From assembly GCA_963281255.1 (NCBI GenBank), contig OY725488.1:1116001-1180000 (forward strand): 64,000 bases of DNA, read 5' to 3'. Source of the stretch: Aphrocallistes beatrix. Its lineage: Eukaryota > Porifera > Hexactinellida > Sceptrulophora > Aphrocallistidae. Under the pieces are notes generated by a model. The model was not told where the DNA came from. It ran no database searches and saw nothing but the letters and a program-made list of their open reading frames with translations. The translations under genes were made by a program, and so were the position numbers. Positions 1-15,300 of this stretch are shown in pieces (within the stretch, counting starts at the first letter, position 1; each line of letters begins with the position of its first letter).

Positions 1-684
1 TTACTTGCAATATGCAGGTGCCTGAGAGAAGAATTAACGGCGTGATTTTTTCAAAGACAAAACAGAACAAATTAACTGTGTTCCACACCTGACACTGGAC
101 TGTAATGAGCAGCGATAAAATAGTCCTAAGTAGACTGGATTGAGAGTACTTTAATTACGAATTGTCAGAGGTATTTAAAATTTGATTGAAACGCCACAAA
201 CCGCTAAATTAGGGACAATATACTAGAGAACACGTTTGTATCATCTAATTATTAATAGAAAAATTCTTTCATGGAGAAGCATTGTACATCATATATGTTA
301 TGGGCTATGTTACAAAAGTGTGAAATCGTTGTGCGCCTTGATTAAATTGATATGGAAACTTACAAGAATTGATCAATATATTCATTTATTAATTAAGAAT
401 CGAATATAACCAACTTCATTAAATTACACTAGGCCCTACTTAAATAAATGAAAGAAAAGTTTAATATTAACATAGATTTTTTTTTGTTTGAAAAACCAAT
501 TCATGTATAAGTTTATAAACATATAGCATATATGTACGTTATTATATTTGGATTTTTCTTAAACCGAAATATTTGATCGATATCAAAATAACTAGGCCAA
601 ATTCTTGATAAGAAAGGATCAATCCAAGTGTATAAATTTATAAGAATATTTAAGGTTAAATTAAATATTAACTAATAAACTTAC

Positions 685-3600
685 CGAATGGAGTTTGTAA
701 TACAGCCCACAGGCATTGCACACCACTTGTCCCTCCTTCCTCCTCCAGAGCGATGTTACCGTCGTCCCACAGTTCGAACAGGATATCCCTTGCCTCCTGC
801 TTGGCGTTGTCTAAAAGCAGAAGGAATGTAACATAATAATTTAATAAACCGTCAGAAATGAAGTATTTTGTGACATTCTTAACCAATAAGGAATTCCATT
901 GGGATCAGATTACATCTAGAAATGTGATGCCCAACAAGTGGAAACTGAATCAGTTAGGTAGTGCATTGAGAAACATTCTTTTAAGAATGCGATTAAATTT
1001 GACTTCTTACATTTCGAAACAGTATTTTTAGAAAAATGTCATTACCTACAATGGCATCTCCCTTAACAAGAAGAGAGATAAAATTCTAAAAAAGTTCATC
1101 ACTATGCAATTTTTGTGCGTAATCAGCAAAGAAACATATTTTCTCTAAAATGGATTATTAAAATTGAAAGGCAATATTTGTAGTTACGAGAGAAAAGATT
1201 GGCAAATCAAGTAACCTTATCTTTTGTTTTTAAAGTTAATCGCTGATAATAACTAGGTTGGCTATGTTTTGAGTTATAACCAGCTGAAAGGAGAAAAATG
1301 TCGTAGAACTAAAAACTTACACTCTTCTTTTTTCTCTGAGCTGGACGGTCAATCCCGTTTGAACGTTTATAAAGTCCACAGGCATTGCAGAGGTAATTTC
1401 CATCAATAGTTTTTCTCCAGAGAGGTGCATACATTGCACCACAATTAGTGCAAGCTCGAGCTAAATGGGTACAAATTATCAATCAAAGGCTTATTTTAAA
1501 ATAATATTATAGATATGATGATGTGATAACTTACATTCACTCAATGCATAGTCAAATTTGACGAGACCATGACTCCCAATACCGTTGAAACCATGTACAG
1601 TTTGCTCCTGAGATAGTTGTGATTTCATTGCCTCTCTGGCGTCGAAAGTCTTTTTGAGCAGATTGGCGTCTACTGCATGTTGCTGCGCTGGAGCTGCCAG
1701 TGGGTAATTGTACGGTGGCATTGTGTTGTACCAGAACTGTGGTAGGGTAGACGAAGGAGTGTACACCGGACTCTCTGCAGAATCTGAAATAAAAATTATC
1801 TCATAGAAGTAGCAAGAAATTCTTTGCATTTTTGCAGAATTAATATTTGAAAGATTCTGAAGCTCTTCAAGACTTTATGTAAATTCGAATTAATTAGATG
1901 AAATACCTTTTCTCATTGAAGGAGCTTCTATTTAGTGACAAAGTCAAAAGTTAATAAAATAGATGGGAACAAGTTTTAGCATTGATTCATAATTATGCTA
2001 CTGAGGAAAATCAGAAAAAGTGTAGAATGAGTGTACAACTAGCTTAATAACTACAAGTTTAACAACTAGACTGAAAAAAAAAGTTGCTTCCTTTATTGGG
2101 AAATTAGCAGCAATTAAAATAAATTGGCTTGAAAAGGAAGCCAAGATGAATAAAATTATAAAGTTTTGCAATTGCTGATGCGTTTATTTGTATTAGGGCT
2201 TCAAGAGGAGAATATCGGTGGCGCTACCAGATGACAAAAATCTACGATCGCGAAATGTAGCATAATATTTTAATAAAAGTCGCACCTAGTTACTAGAAGT
2301 GAGAGTGAATATCAAGCCATGATATCAATGTCAACGTGATCGAGTCTGATTGTTAGTGAAGCACACTTAATCATTTTCGCATCTAGTCTGAACAATTAAT
2401 TGGATGGATTACAGCATCGCAAATATTTGGTAGCCAGTTGTAGAATAAAGCAAAAGGTTAAGTTATGGAGCAGAATACGTCCATTCGCATAATAAGAGAG
2501 AAGTTACATTAAATGCAAATCTATGCATCAAGGAACTTGTGAGACGGATGAATTAAAAATAGCTTAACAATCAACGGGCAATAAATACATTCATGACATA
2601 CATTTATTGCGCAAGACACATAACTCAGGTTTTTAGTCCTTCCCATAAGCGAGGCAAATATGATAGTACACTTTCACTTATACCAGTGTTCTTGCATGAC
2701 AATGCACCTGCATTTTAAGACGAGCCTAATTCCTATCAGAATGTAAATTTTAAACTTAACACTGGCATTGTAGGAAAGTAGAGGTAGTATGGCAAATGGA
2801 TTGCGTTAGTTACAAGTTGGTGAGAATTGCCAATCCATGTTGTTCAACCTAACTTGCAAGGATATTCAATTATTCAGATACTACAACTTGTTCCTGCACG
2901 TATATAACCATAAACTTGATTTCAAACGAAATGATACAGCCATATCAGAAAAAAATATTTTAGAATCATGTTGAAAAAACGAAACAGTTCGATATATGAA
3001 TATCAAAGAGGATACAATTAAACAAGAATTTAACCGGGAGAGAAATAAGGATATAGTTAATATAAAGGTTATATAACAAAGAACTTGAAATTTAAAGGAA
3101 ATTAGGATTATAATTATTATTCGGATTGTGTTTGTTTTACTTTGGAGAGCGGAATTTATTAATTAACGAACCGCATGACGTAATTTAATCTAATTGAAAA
3201 CAAACTTAATGCAATTATTCTAAAACATGAGAGAGAGCTACAAACACCTGGAAAACTAAACTGTGATGCAAACTAAATAAAGAATTGTGTCTAATCATCG
3301 CTAGTGCTTTAAAGTGGGATCTTATTCTAAGTGGTATTCGACCACAAATGAATACGCGAAAGTACATGATACATTGGCACAGTCATGATTTCTACGTAAA
3401 TATTTAAAAGAATGTTTTTCAAGGAATATTTGCTCTATAAGTCTGCAGACACAAAAAACAACATAGGTTGATCAGGTGGGAAGGAAATGCGTAATAAAAC
3501 AGTTTCAACAAACTGAATTATTATTCATGTATGTGAAGAATGCTCAAATTACCCAACAATAATATATACGTATATACGAAATAAATGAAAGACAATTTAT

Positions 3601-5733
3601 TCGAATTCAACATGTTAATACTTTCGACGCGTAGAAAACTATTTAGGATTATTCTGAGTGCATTTTGAAGGCTTAAATAAGCTATTTTAAACTAATAATT
3701 TGTGGAATCGCGATAAAATATCTATTGAAGCCGTGTCCAAATACGCTTTCTAATAGCAAAATCAATCATTAGTGGAGCTAAATGGGGATTTTCAACAAGC
3801 AATGATGGTACTAATAGATAGTATTAATAGTTATGATTAATCTTGAATTAACAAACTTTCTTCCTTTCTAATTGATTTGATATTAACGATATTATTCATG
3901 ATTAAACAGGTAATTAATATCAGTAGAGTTAAGTTGAAAATGAATTAGTATAAAATCCCGCAAAATCTTGATTAGAAACTTTAAGGTCTTAGCTTAAGTG
4001 TAAATACATCCTGACGCGCGCTGAAGAGATTCAGGCAATCGAATGCTCATCTTGCCAGAATAGACAATAAGACAATAGAATCAATACTCGAAGCAGATAA
4101 GGGTTTGTATTATCGCCGAGATATCAAGTCGAGCAGGTGATAGAGAAAAGTGTCGAGGTGATAACGAATATAAATTACACTGTACTCGTACTAGTGCACA
4201 TAACAGGTAGAATAAGACAATTAAGAGCCAATAAGAAGCATTTCTCAAGTGATTAATACTATTTTTTGCATAGCATAGCTAAAATACGAGTTTTAAAATA
4301 TTACATTTGCCCCTAAATTAGGTTAAAATTGAGAAACGATAGATAAATTGATTTTGTGCGTAGAATAACTCTTTTGTGTAATATAATTTCACTAACGGCA
4401 CTTAATTTTTTATGATTTCTAAAAAAATGACTGGCTGAATATCATTCAAATTTGTAAAAGGGAAAAAAGGATTTTAAAAGTAATTCATCAATGCAAAGAA
4501 GAAGATTATTAAAATAACTTGAATAACAATGAGAAGAATGTTAAATACAAATAAAAGCATGTGCTTTAAGAAATTTGATTCATTATACAATTCTTATATT
4601 CGGTTGATATAATTAATAATATCTGAAAACCCATAAAAATCAGAAACCAGATTATAATGCTACAGAATTTTTGTTAGCATTACTAACACATAACAATAGC
4701 TTCTTTATTTTACATCATAATTCATTTTATAGAAATGAATATCAAAAGTTAATATGTTAATAAGGATATTTCAGGTACAATTTCTGAACCATAAATGCAT
4801 ATATGTATATTATTGCAACACAAGTGTAGTAGCAGTCTAGAATTGCACATGAAATTCCAAAATTAGTGAACAACTATTACAAGAACGTATCACAAACGTA
4901 TGCATAAGTGAAGTGGACCTCGTACCAGGCAATGGGTAGTTTAGGGACGAACTAGCTGGGAAGTAGAAAGTCCAAGACTTCCTTGTAGTTAACTCCTAAG
5001 CGAACTCGTGGATATAACTTTTCTACGTTGCAAACCCAATTATAATTTTTCAAGTTTTAAGATTCTTATTGATGAATAGGATCGCCAAAGAAAGGAAAGA
5101 CATCGATAACTAACAACGTATTTATCTAAAACTATTCATTTTCTCCTAATACTCAAATAGTGAATATTACACCTAATCGCACGGACATTCACTTGTTCGA
5201 GAAACTGGTCAGATATGCAAGATCTTAAACCGTAATCTATTCATACGTATGCTCTATTTGATGTTCTTTAATTGTAATTCCTGCATCCGCTCGCATTTAT
5301 TAGTTAATTGCAATTTAGTTCAAATATTATATGTAAATACAATTTAAAAGGAGCGAATAGGAAAATGTAGATTATGTTAAATCCATTTGAATCGATTAAA
5401 CCTATAAATTCAGAGAGTAGGTCCGTACGCATACATACACATGCATTAATATTGTGTATAAAATAGACTTTTTAAAACGAATAAAAGCGCAAACTCACCA
5501 CCAGGGGAAAGGTATTGTTGCCAATGTGCAGCGCTGTGACGTTCAATGGCGGTAGGTGTTTGGCTTTGCATTGTAGGCGTTTCTGACATCGATGCAGCTG
5601 GAGTTTGAATGTAATTGACGATGTTGACAGTTGGGAAGAATGTTTGTGGGCGAGATAACGAGTCTGACACAGAAAGAGGAGGCTGAGAAGTTGGGGAAGT
5701 CTGTAATGAATTGGCAACACAAGGACTATCCAT
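685..5733 (-). CDS. GATA-family transcription factor, 5' four coding exons (3' end outside the window)
   Basis: Sequence-specific nuclear activator or repressor that binds WGATAR sites. Four phase-consistent exons are visible: 5499-5733 (starts [10 protein letters not shown], Ser/Thr/Pro/Gln-rich), 1535-1783 (low complexity, [16 protein letters not shown]), 1321-1460 and 685-810. Together they give 250 codons. Exon 3 carries the N-finger ([12 protein letters not shown] ... [16 protein letters not shown]) followed by a basic RKKK run. Exon 4 carries the C-finger ([14 protein letters not shown] ... [12 protein letters not shown]). Both are C-x2-C-x18-C-x2-C or close to it, and the short linker between them is typical of animal GATA proteins. 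All junctions are GT-AG. The reading stops at a donor directly after the C-finger, so the basic tail and C-terminus must lie left of base 1; bases 1-684 are intron. The paralogue class (GATA1/2/3 or 4/5/6 type) cannot be decided. The start codon is the first ATG of exon 1; an upstream 5'-UTR exon is possible. Confidence 0.93.
1784..5498 (-). other. First long intron of the GATA gene (3.7 kb)
   Basis: This AT-rich intron separates the two N-terminal coding exons of the GATA gene. I see no coding exon, no bounded transposon and no RNA gene in it. Long first introns of developmental regulators often hold enhancers, but no specific site can be claimed from the sequence alone. Confidence 0.6.
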
Positions 5734-8700
5734 ATATTCAAAGAAGTCGTTGATGCTTGTGTGTATTTATTGTTTATGAAAAATAGTTGATAAGTTGTCC
5801 AAATCTTGAAACTTTGACTTAATAAGTATTTGTGGTCAAGAGTTTATGATAATAGTTATCAATCATTAGCCTCGACATTTATAGAAATCTGCGGACTCGA
5901 ATCAATGAGAGTAATCCAGTACATACGTATTATTATTGTGTATATTGCAAATGCAATTTGTACTATGGATAGGCAGTAGTTGCATAAAGAAGACATAGTC
6001 CAAGCTTGAGAAGTGCAAAGAATACCTCACTGCATTCCATTAATTTCATTTGATGGTGGTGTATGACTACTATCTACATACGTGTAACTCACACTACATA
6101 GGAGGTGTGGCTTGTGTGCTGTGTGTGTTGCTTTGATAATTCTATTTTACTTGTGGGAAGTTAGAAAGGATAAATGTTCTATAAAATACAGGTAATAGAG
6201 ATTATCCCTGGAATGGAACAATGATTTTCCAAATGCGATTCTGAAAATAAAATCAAAATCTAACATATTAAAATCTTGTACAAGCTGTACAAAATAAATA
6301 CAATAAATACAGGCAAATACATTGATAATTATTATAGTTAAATGGAGGCAACTGGAAATAAGGAAGTAAACTTTGGACAAACCAATTAGTTAAAAAATAA
6401 TGAACATTGATAATCAAGCCCTATCCATCAATTAAAAAATAAATTCTTAAATAATTAATTAATTTGAAAAAATTAGTATATGATTCAACAATTATCATAT
6501 TTAATTGCTCTCATTAAGCAGACTAAGTAACCTCATCCCGACTCAAAGATAAAGAAGAATGAAAATGAATAATGTCTGGTTTAAAAGATATCCAATAAGA
6601 CTGTTTGTGTCATCGTGTAGAATGGCACTTTAACTTATCTAATTAAACTGATATTAAATTTCATCCAATAGGATTATTGCCCAAGTATTTAGATTACTAT
6701 AAGAAGAGATTAAACGAAAGGAGAATACTAGTTTTTTTAAATATTATAGTTTAAAGATATCGCTTGATCTGTTGTCCTTGAATGAAGACGATCTATTCGA
6801 CAAAACTAATGGTGGGAAGTGAAATCTTCATGTTGTGATTCCTTTTATTAAATTATTAAATAACTTCACTGACTAATTGAATTCAAATGGTGTGTGATCC
6901 CTAAACTACTATAACATAATTGGAGCTAAATCAATTATTATAGAATGTTTATATTCGTTATGGCTATACTATACAGTCTATCTAAAATTCAAGCAAGTAT
7001 AGATTGTTTATCAAAAAATATTAACGGTGTTAACAATTATAGAAATTATAAATTCAAAATAAGTAGTCAAATGTGCTAGTGACCCCGGCACAAGTGAAAT
7101 TTCAAAGCTGGAGGAAAGAAGTCAAGGAGGAAGAAAAAAAAACATCAAACTGCCCAAATTCCTAAACAAGGCAAGTAGGCAATTTGAATAAATTAGCACA
7201 TTTATGACGAAAAGTGTACTGCAGCAGGCTGCAAGTATTACTCGTACGAATTAACTTCATTGAAAGTATTTCTATGAATGAAACATGATCTAAATGCAGA
7301 TGTCTGAGGATTATTAAAAATAATTTAGGGTAGGCTTTGCTGCATATTTGGTGTTTGGTTGTGAATTTAAACCAATTCAGAAAATATAGCATAAATATCT
7401 TGTTAATACCCACTGCTCGTGCATGTCGAGAGAACATTTGGCTAAAGAACCACGCTTGAATGGAATGAGTAATTAGCCGAAATAGTGCATTAACACATAG
7501 GTGAAATAAATGAGAAAATAATTAATGAAACACCCAATGTCAATGCGGTCAATACAAAAATTGTATTATCCCATCAAATCTTCAACTCTATTTCGGCTAG
7601 AATCGAGACTGCACCTGGACAATGCAACAAACAAACAGACTTAAAGCGTGGCTAATAACAATAATTGAATAATTGTACCTGTATAATAATGACGTTGGAA
7701 CAACGATGTATGAAAAGTGATTCTCAACTAGGCTAGAGAGTAGTCGTGAAATTTTTTCAAGCTATCTATATAGAATTACATGTAGTATTTCGAAACATTC
7801 GTCCGCTACCACCTACGAAACAATCATTCTTTAGACCATAAAATATGCTGAAGGAGTCAAAATGAAATTTAATTGAGCTATAATGGATCATCTTCATAAG
7901 TGAAGAAAATGAGAAAACGTTAATTAACTCACATTCCAGTTTTCTCTGATCATTTGATAGAAAACTAGAAGCCGGGTTGAAAATTGAAAGATTCCTTCAA
8001 TATCCAATGAATAATACTTTAGAAAAGTGACTGCATTATAGTGTGTGGAATTTCATAAGTTAAAAAATGACCTGATCCACAGTCAGGTTAGTATTTCTGC
8101 AATTGTATAAGTATAATACCAATTACGTCCATGATAAACCAATGAGCATGAAAATGCATTAATTATAGGTGTGGTCTTGACCATTTAATTCTAGAGTACA
8201 GAGAATATCTTATGTTGCAATATTCTCCAATTACAATAGATTTGATCAGATAAGAAGTACGCAAATGCTAAACATGCTATGCCAGTCTTGTGAAAGAACT
8301 ATCGTTGAATTGATGACATCACATGACTAGTGAACAGAGGTGTGGTTGAGGTCCATAGACACTACAGTCACTCAATATCTCTGATTATTTATTAACAACA
8401 GCACAAGGCTACCTAGTGCTACAGAAGAGTATATAAATCAAAAGAAGAATTAGGTTGGAAGCATCCAGGGACAACCCATGAATACATGTCCCAAGTTGAT
8501 AAAAAGTAAATTGGTAAAAGTGTTAATACCATGTTCAGATCTTTAGAAAACAGTAAACATTAAGTTGAAATATTACACTATATATAATTCGGGAATTTAA
8601 ATTGGTTCATTCGTTCATTTACTTTGTGTTACATCTGAAACACTAATCTTTGAAATATTACTAGGAATTGCAAATATGTAAAGTGCAGGGAAGTTGTTCT

Positions 8701-9308
8701 TTTGGGGAAATAACTTGAGGCGTCCCTGAACTGAGGAAGCAAGGTAGAAAATGGAAATCCATGTAAAAATGTATGTACGCGTGCTCACGCAAATATGGAA
8801 GGCGGGTAAACATACTAGGTATGTAAAAAATGAGGGAGTACAATTTTCAAGTCGAGGCTAAGTAGGTTAAATATTTGAACAAATCAGTAGAGGGACAGTG
8901 CAAATCTAATGCAAAATACTGTAGAGAGTACTTGTAAGTTTAGCGTATGATTCATACCTACAAATAATTTATTTAAATTAATGCATTTAAAGTTTGCAAA
9001 TTTTTTGCTGTAGCAATTGCAAATACAATTTGATAAAGTAATAGTTATTAATTCTAACAAGCAAGATAGAAGGAGCAGTTATCATTAAAACACTGCTTAT
9101 TCTAGCTTCGAAATTTCACGGATACTCTCAATTTTCAAATGAAATGGAAGCTATCGTCTCAGCATATAGGTATTAAATGAAGCATTAGCATTTTTAAATG
9201 ACCCAATTACATCTCCAATTGCAAATATAAAAGGAAGGAAAATCAGAGAACTCATCAACATAATATTTAACAACAAAGTGAATGAAATAACATTGCAATT
9301 AAAATTAA
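5734..9308. other. Intergenic region between the GATA start and the NBAS 3' end
   Basis: This 3.6 kb of AT-rich sequence lies upstream of the GATA first coding exon and downstream of the NBAS stop. Short open frames here have no recognisable domain and are ordinary for this base composition. It is free of the terminal-inverted-repeat elements that crowd the rest of the window, which makes it a candidate cis-regulatory region for the GATA gene (inference). Confidence 0.5.
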
Positions 9309-12300
9309 TCACAGTTTCTCATGTTTGCTAATCCATTTCACGACAGAATTGAAAGATATAAATCGAGAGGGGAGCGTAGTGTAGCTGTTAATCGCAGCGG
9401 ATTCTAGCTTGTATCCGGCTTGATAGAGCTGGGAACATAAAGCTTCGATAGGAGATATCTCACTTGAAATTACTAAGTGTTTATTATTCACGATGCGGCC
9501 TATTTCAGTCAGGGGGAGTTGAGGGAATCCTTGAACATAGGCCAGAAAGTTACTCCATATCTTGCTTTCTAAAATGAAAGGTGCTAATTCATTCAAGAGA
9601 ATTAATTCGTAGATATGATGCTTACTATCAAATTCGTTTATATTATCAGCTAAGAAGGGGATGGCTGCTTCAAGGGCTTTAATCATTAAAACATTGTGTG
9701 GTGTAGCTAATATATACATTAATTGGAAAAGAGGATTAGTAGAAGTGAGTATGTTGGCTATCATATCATCCTGGGCTTCACTGAATTCCAGTTCGAACCT
9801 AGCACTAGCAAACTCTACGATATCAGAGATTTGAGATTTACTCCAAGACAGCATCAAAGAAAACCAATAATCGCATAGAGACCGCTTTGAACCCGGTAAG
9901 AAGGTTAGTATGGCGTGTACGTCAGGGTAATGTTCCCCTTTCGCTATAAGGTATGTAACGAGTGTAACCTGGTTAGCATGGGATGAGATATCCATACCGC
10001 TAATGTCAAAATCCCAATAGAGACCAATAATAGCTTTTATTTTTAACTTTATTATTGTCCAATCTTCAGAAGAATGAAACAATTTTGATATGGAGCTTTT
10101 TAACTCAGGCAATAGTTCAGACAAATTCATAACTTCTTGTAGTAAGTCAGAGAGGAAATTTGATGTGATATATTTTGAGATATCTTGGTGACATTCCAAT
10201 GATTCGAATATTAGCATCATTGTTTCAAATGAAGGAAATTTTATTTTTGGAGAGGTTTCTTGTTTTTCAGAAATAAATTCTTTCTGGAAATCGAAACATA
10301 GAGAAATAACGACGTCATGAAAAGCGCCAGTTATATCAAAAATCTGTTCGCATACAGATGACGCAGCTGTCAACACCTGAGCAATAACTTGCACAGAAGT
10401 ACCAGACTTCAATGAGTTGGAAAGTAAACTTGAAATAGAGTTGGGCTCAGATGTAGAAAGATAAAAGTTATTCTTGAGCTCAATCATTGGAAGTCCTGAA
10501 ATGGGAGGAGAGAAACAAACATGCAAATGCTTCGAAAAGAGTGAAATTTGTAAGTGGAGTTCTCTTTTAATTGCATGAGAAGATATTTGATTGAGAGCAG
10601 TGCATATAAACTGAAATTTGAGTTGAAGCTCTGTAGGAGACATGGAGAGGGATTTGAGGGAGAAAAGAACCTCTTTGTAAAGTCTAACAATTTGTTCAGT
10701 TGATAAGTGATTCATGGCTGAAATTAGTGCCGAATTATCAACTTCCATTGCATCAAACGTAGGTTTGTACTGGTCTGTCTGATGACAACAGAATGCCCAG
10801 TAGAGATCACTCTCAGTTATAGGTACTTGGTTTGAAGTCACAACTAAAGTGTCTACTTCTGACAATTTAGGAATATTTTCAAATGTCAAATGCTGCTTCA
10901 AAACGTAAATTGGATTTGGACACTCAGTAAATGCTTTGAAATCCATTGCAGGTACAGCTTCACTGATAAATACAATCAGCTTAGATAATTCCTTGCAAGA
11001 TAGCTGGCTGTGAGGGATAGCATAGATAGGATCTCCTATAGCACCCTCACATTCTGAAAATAAGTAGAAACAAAACAATATTTTATCGTAATCAGTCCCT
11101 GAAATGTGTGGGTAGATCTTATCCTGAATAGTTTCAAAGAAAAACATAGGGCATTCCTTCAAACAGTCTGTCGCGCCTTTATCTACTAATAAGGCTTGAA
11201 GTTGATCAAATTTCAGCTGAGAATTGAGGAGTTGGTAATTAAGCAGTTGTATAAAAATGACTTCACGCCTTATGTCATGATAGCCGGCAATCGAGAGGGC
11301 AAAGTCAAATGTATTGCTATTTTCTGCCAACTTTTTTATTAATAGTTTTTGATAGTTATGATCAGTGAAATAAGAGTCTACATCAAAGTGAAAACTAATT
11401 TCTTGAAGATAGCTTGTTTCCCAAATAGCTTGCAAATGATGCCGTGCGTAATCGAATTCAGAAATTAGATCTAAGACATCGCTGTAATCTTGACTTAACC
11501 TTTGAAAAAAATGACGTTCAAAGGACTGAACAAATTCTAGTGGATTCGTGAATAACATACTACTAATTGCAACATGCTGCTTTAGCACGTGCGAGCAGAT
11601 GAGGATAGCAAGATAATAGAGATAGAGCTCTGAGGTAAGTTTATGCCGTGATAACTCCAATAAGGAATTCCATACGAGGGCTCTATTGTGAATCTCAAGC
11701 AGATATCCTATGAAAAGTGAAGTATCAGAACGGATGGAAGTTTTGAGGCATGCGACCAAGTAGGTATTGAGATTAGAAATGAAAGTTGAATCATTCAGCA
11801 ACTCCTGTAGAGTATCTTTTTCTTGTAAAATTGAATATGTTTTAAACAAAAGAACATGAGAATTGGTTAATTGGTTACAAGTTGAGTATCGATTTGAATT
11901 GTTGTCATAGAAGTGGTGTTTGCTAATTGAGAGCGTAATGGCGTGACTGGTAGCTTCAGATTCCGCATCAGTACTTCTTTGTGTGAAACCACTGAGATAA
12001 GAGATATTCCCGAGACCAGTCGTCTTCAGAGCTTTGCCCATTATCCGCGATACTTGATGGATCACCTGACTGCTCGTACTTGTTGCCGTAGCTGTTTCCA
12101 ACATTTGAATTGTGATATATGTTGAAGTAGCAAGGATGGATGCCAGTTCCTCTGGAGGGCAATTCTCTATAGAGTATCCAATGAGTGTTTTACGACTTTC
12201 TATGTTGAAAGATTCGACAGCTCCTAGTTGGTGACACACCCGCCATGCATTCAGATAATGAGAACGCATAAGTATGTAGCAATACTCTTCACAGGTTCTC

Positions 12301-15300
12301 CAGTCCTCCGCTTCTAACGCCTTCTCAGCTATAAATAGCATTAATTCGTAATACTCAATTGTTCCACCTCTCTCTGGTTTCGTTGATAGCTGCAATAGAG
12401 TTGTCAGCTTCTCAATCTTTTGCTTTTTCCGGTAGTTATCAGGTCGTGCGGCAATCACTCGCTTTACAAGCTTAAACCGGTCTTCACATGCTCGTAACTG
12501 GGCGGGCATTATCTCAAACATGAAATCGTCAAGAATGGATAAAACAGCGATCAAGTTAAGCTCTTCTTGTAATGCATCGGGCGGGGGTTGCATCAGGTGT
12601 AAACAGCTGCGAGCTAGCTGCATGTCCTGGTCCATGAAGTGGCTAGACGCGTTGAAATACTCCCGACTAGCATGTAGGACCACTTGCACGGACTCATCGT
12701 AAGAGAGATGGCATTTCCATACCTCACTCGTGTAGGTTTCGTTCGCGAGTCTACTCAAACCTCCTGGATCTAATCTGAGTAGAGACGAGGCTAGTTGGAC
12801 CCCCTCGTTACACTGTGAGGACATGAGGGTGCGAGAGAACAGGAAGTAGCAGGAGCTAACTGAAAGCTGAGGGAACACAGTCTCTCTCAAGCTGAGGATG
12901 TCTAACAGTAATTGTTCCCAAACTCTCTGGGAAGGAAATGTCCTCTGATTGGCGAGTTTATGAGCTAGTCTCAGGATTAATAAGCGGACTTCTTGCTCCT
13001 CTCCTTTCTGGTGGTCTAGCACCTCATTCGGACAGAGAAATATCGAGTAATTCTGTAGGATGGAAACAGACTTAAGAACCATTTCTAGTTGGTTTAGTTG
13101 AGGTGCTAGGGTTTCGATAGCAAGTTCCTCTCTGGAAGGGAGACACTCAAATATACTGAATGCGTTCGCAAGATGGGCCGGAATCTCGCAGGAGTAAATG
13201 CAGTCAATAGCAAGTTGGGCCATTTCCAAGGATGAAAGGAGGGACTGCTTGTCTACAAAACACCTCTGAAATAGGACTTGGCATAGAGGAAGATTCTCAT
13301 GAGCTATTTCCAATAAAAATTCTTTCATCAAATCGAATTTATTTCCTTGTTCAGAAATCTCATAGAACTCGAGTATAGGCTCAATATACTTCTTAAATCT
13401 CTCGAAAAAGTTCGAAACTACAACTCCTTCTAGCACGAATTGAATCCGCTCCAATTTACTCATTTTTTCCACGTCACTTAGCCCGATTAGCTCAGAGCTG
13501 GCGCCTCTCAGCTCTTCAACCGCCACACTCAAGAACCAAAGGTCATGTCGTATTGGAAGCAGTCTGGGGACATTCTCAGTGGTTGCATAATTAATCAGCC
13601 ACACAGCAAACCTGTACTGACCTGATAGATTATCAATCTGCCGTGCTCTGAAAATGAACCAATCGCTCAAACAATCTTCATTTGAGAGGTCCGAATTCCT
13701 GAACTTATCTAGCCCCGGATGAGTGGCATAGAACTCTAATTCACCTAAGTCACCATGTTGGCATTCAAAGTCACTGCCCTTATATGGTATAGACCCACCG
13801 GTTGGTAGGAGGGACTGGTAGTTGGAAGGGTGCTCGATTTCAGGAATGAAAATCAGGATGGCTAGCAAGTGTGGGCGAAGTTGTACATAAAATCGGCTAT
13901 AGAGAACCTCTAAACACAAATAGTTTCTCTCAATCGCGAGGAGGGACATCAAGTGGAGCAGAGGGGTTGAACACATTTGATTGAATATCTTTGGTTGAAA
14001 CCGCGAAGAATTAAAAATGCTGGAATAGCAGTCCAGCATTAGTCTCATCCTCATCAATCTTGCGTGTTCTTCGTCAAAGTTTTGATCTGTGAGAATCAAA
14101 TCTTCTTGCTCGCAACGACAATCCTAAAATAAGTTCTTAATTGATAGTACTCCAGAAATAATTAAGTTAACATTCGATTGTTCAACATGTTGACCGAAAT
14201 TCACGACTACTTGTGAAAACCTAAGCAATACCTCCGTGACTCTGTCTAGTAACTCATCCGAGCTATTTGATTAGTCGATTCTCCGCCCAATGGCTAGAGC
14301 ATAGACAACATATGTATTAGGTGCAATTACGTATCGCTACAACCATCTGACTAATTCAAGATAAGGCTAAAAGGATGCTCCAGCCTTCTTGTCTACGCCA
14401 CAAATTTAAAATAATGCAATTAACCATTAATAATATGGAAGTGTCCATTATGTAAAAAAAAGCAAAACAAATCAACTTTAACACAATATAAGGTTAAGTG
14501 AGTACGTTCCTGTCAATAGGATTAAAATTGAAAAAGGAATGAGCAGAAAATCACGGATAACGTTGCGTGGCCTGTTAGAACTAAAGCACCTGAGAATGGT
14601 GTAGGAGTAACATTCAAGCGAAGGAGATTCTCATACTGGTGTGAAATATTCAAAATAGCCCACCAGTTCATGAAACTGTTGTAATGGTTAGGTTCCCACT
14701 GGAGCGATTAAATAACGAATGGACATCCTAATCGCAGTCGTGCTAATTGTGCAAACAAACTGTCTACGCAGAATGTGGTACAGCATGCAAATCACACTTT
14801 CACCAATCTTTTTTCTCTTCAGCAACTAGTCATATTGACTGACTTGAGTTACAAATTCTGCTATGTGAATGAGAATAAACTAATATTGAAATTGATTATT
14901 TTAAATTTTCTATCACACTCTAATGCCAAGTTTATGGAGGGAATGGAAATCTGCGTCCAAGTGCTAGATATAGCAAATGTTCGATAAGAACTACATTATC
15001 TAAGCACATTCTCGCGAAAAGCATAAAATTAGACAGAATATATAAATCAATACATTCTACTTGGTACATGCAGATAAGACACGAATAGATAACGCGCTGA
15101 TTTAGCGAAATACTGTACGTATTCTCAATTGTATTGCATTTAAGTATATAAATCAACCTAAACCATTGATTTGATTTTTAATAGGTATTAATCAAAAAGT
15201 ATTGATTCCGCGTTTTCAACGTCTGATACGTAGTTTCGAGGATATATTTAATTAATAGAGAAATCCTTATATGGAATTACAGTAAATTAAGACAGAAAAT

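Noticed and set aside
668-886. 72-codon minus-strand frame over the GATA C-finger exon
   Set aside because: It is a shifted frame; the neighbouring frame gives the real zinc finger [25 protein letters not shown] with proper splice borders.
7162-7437. 91-codon minus-strand frame in the GATA-NBAS spacer
   Set aside because: Low-complexity hydrophobic composition, no domain, no splice or coding-bias support; expected by chance in AT-rich DNA.
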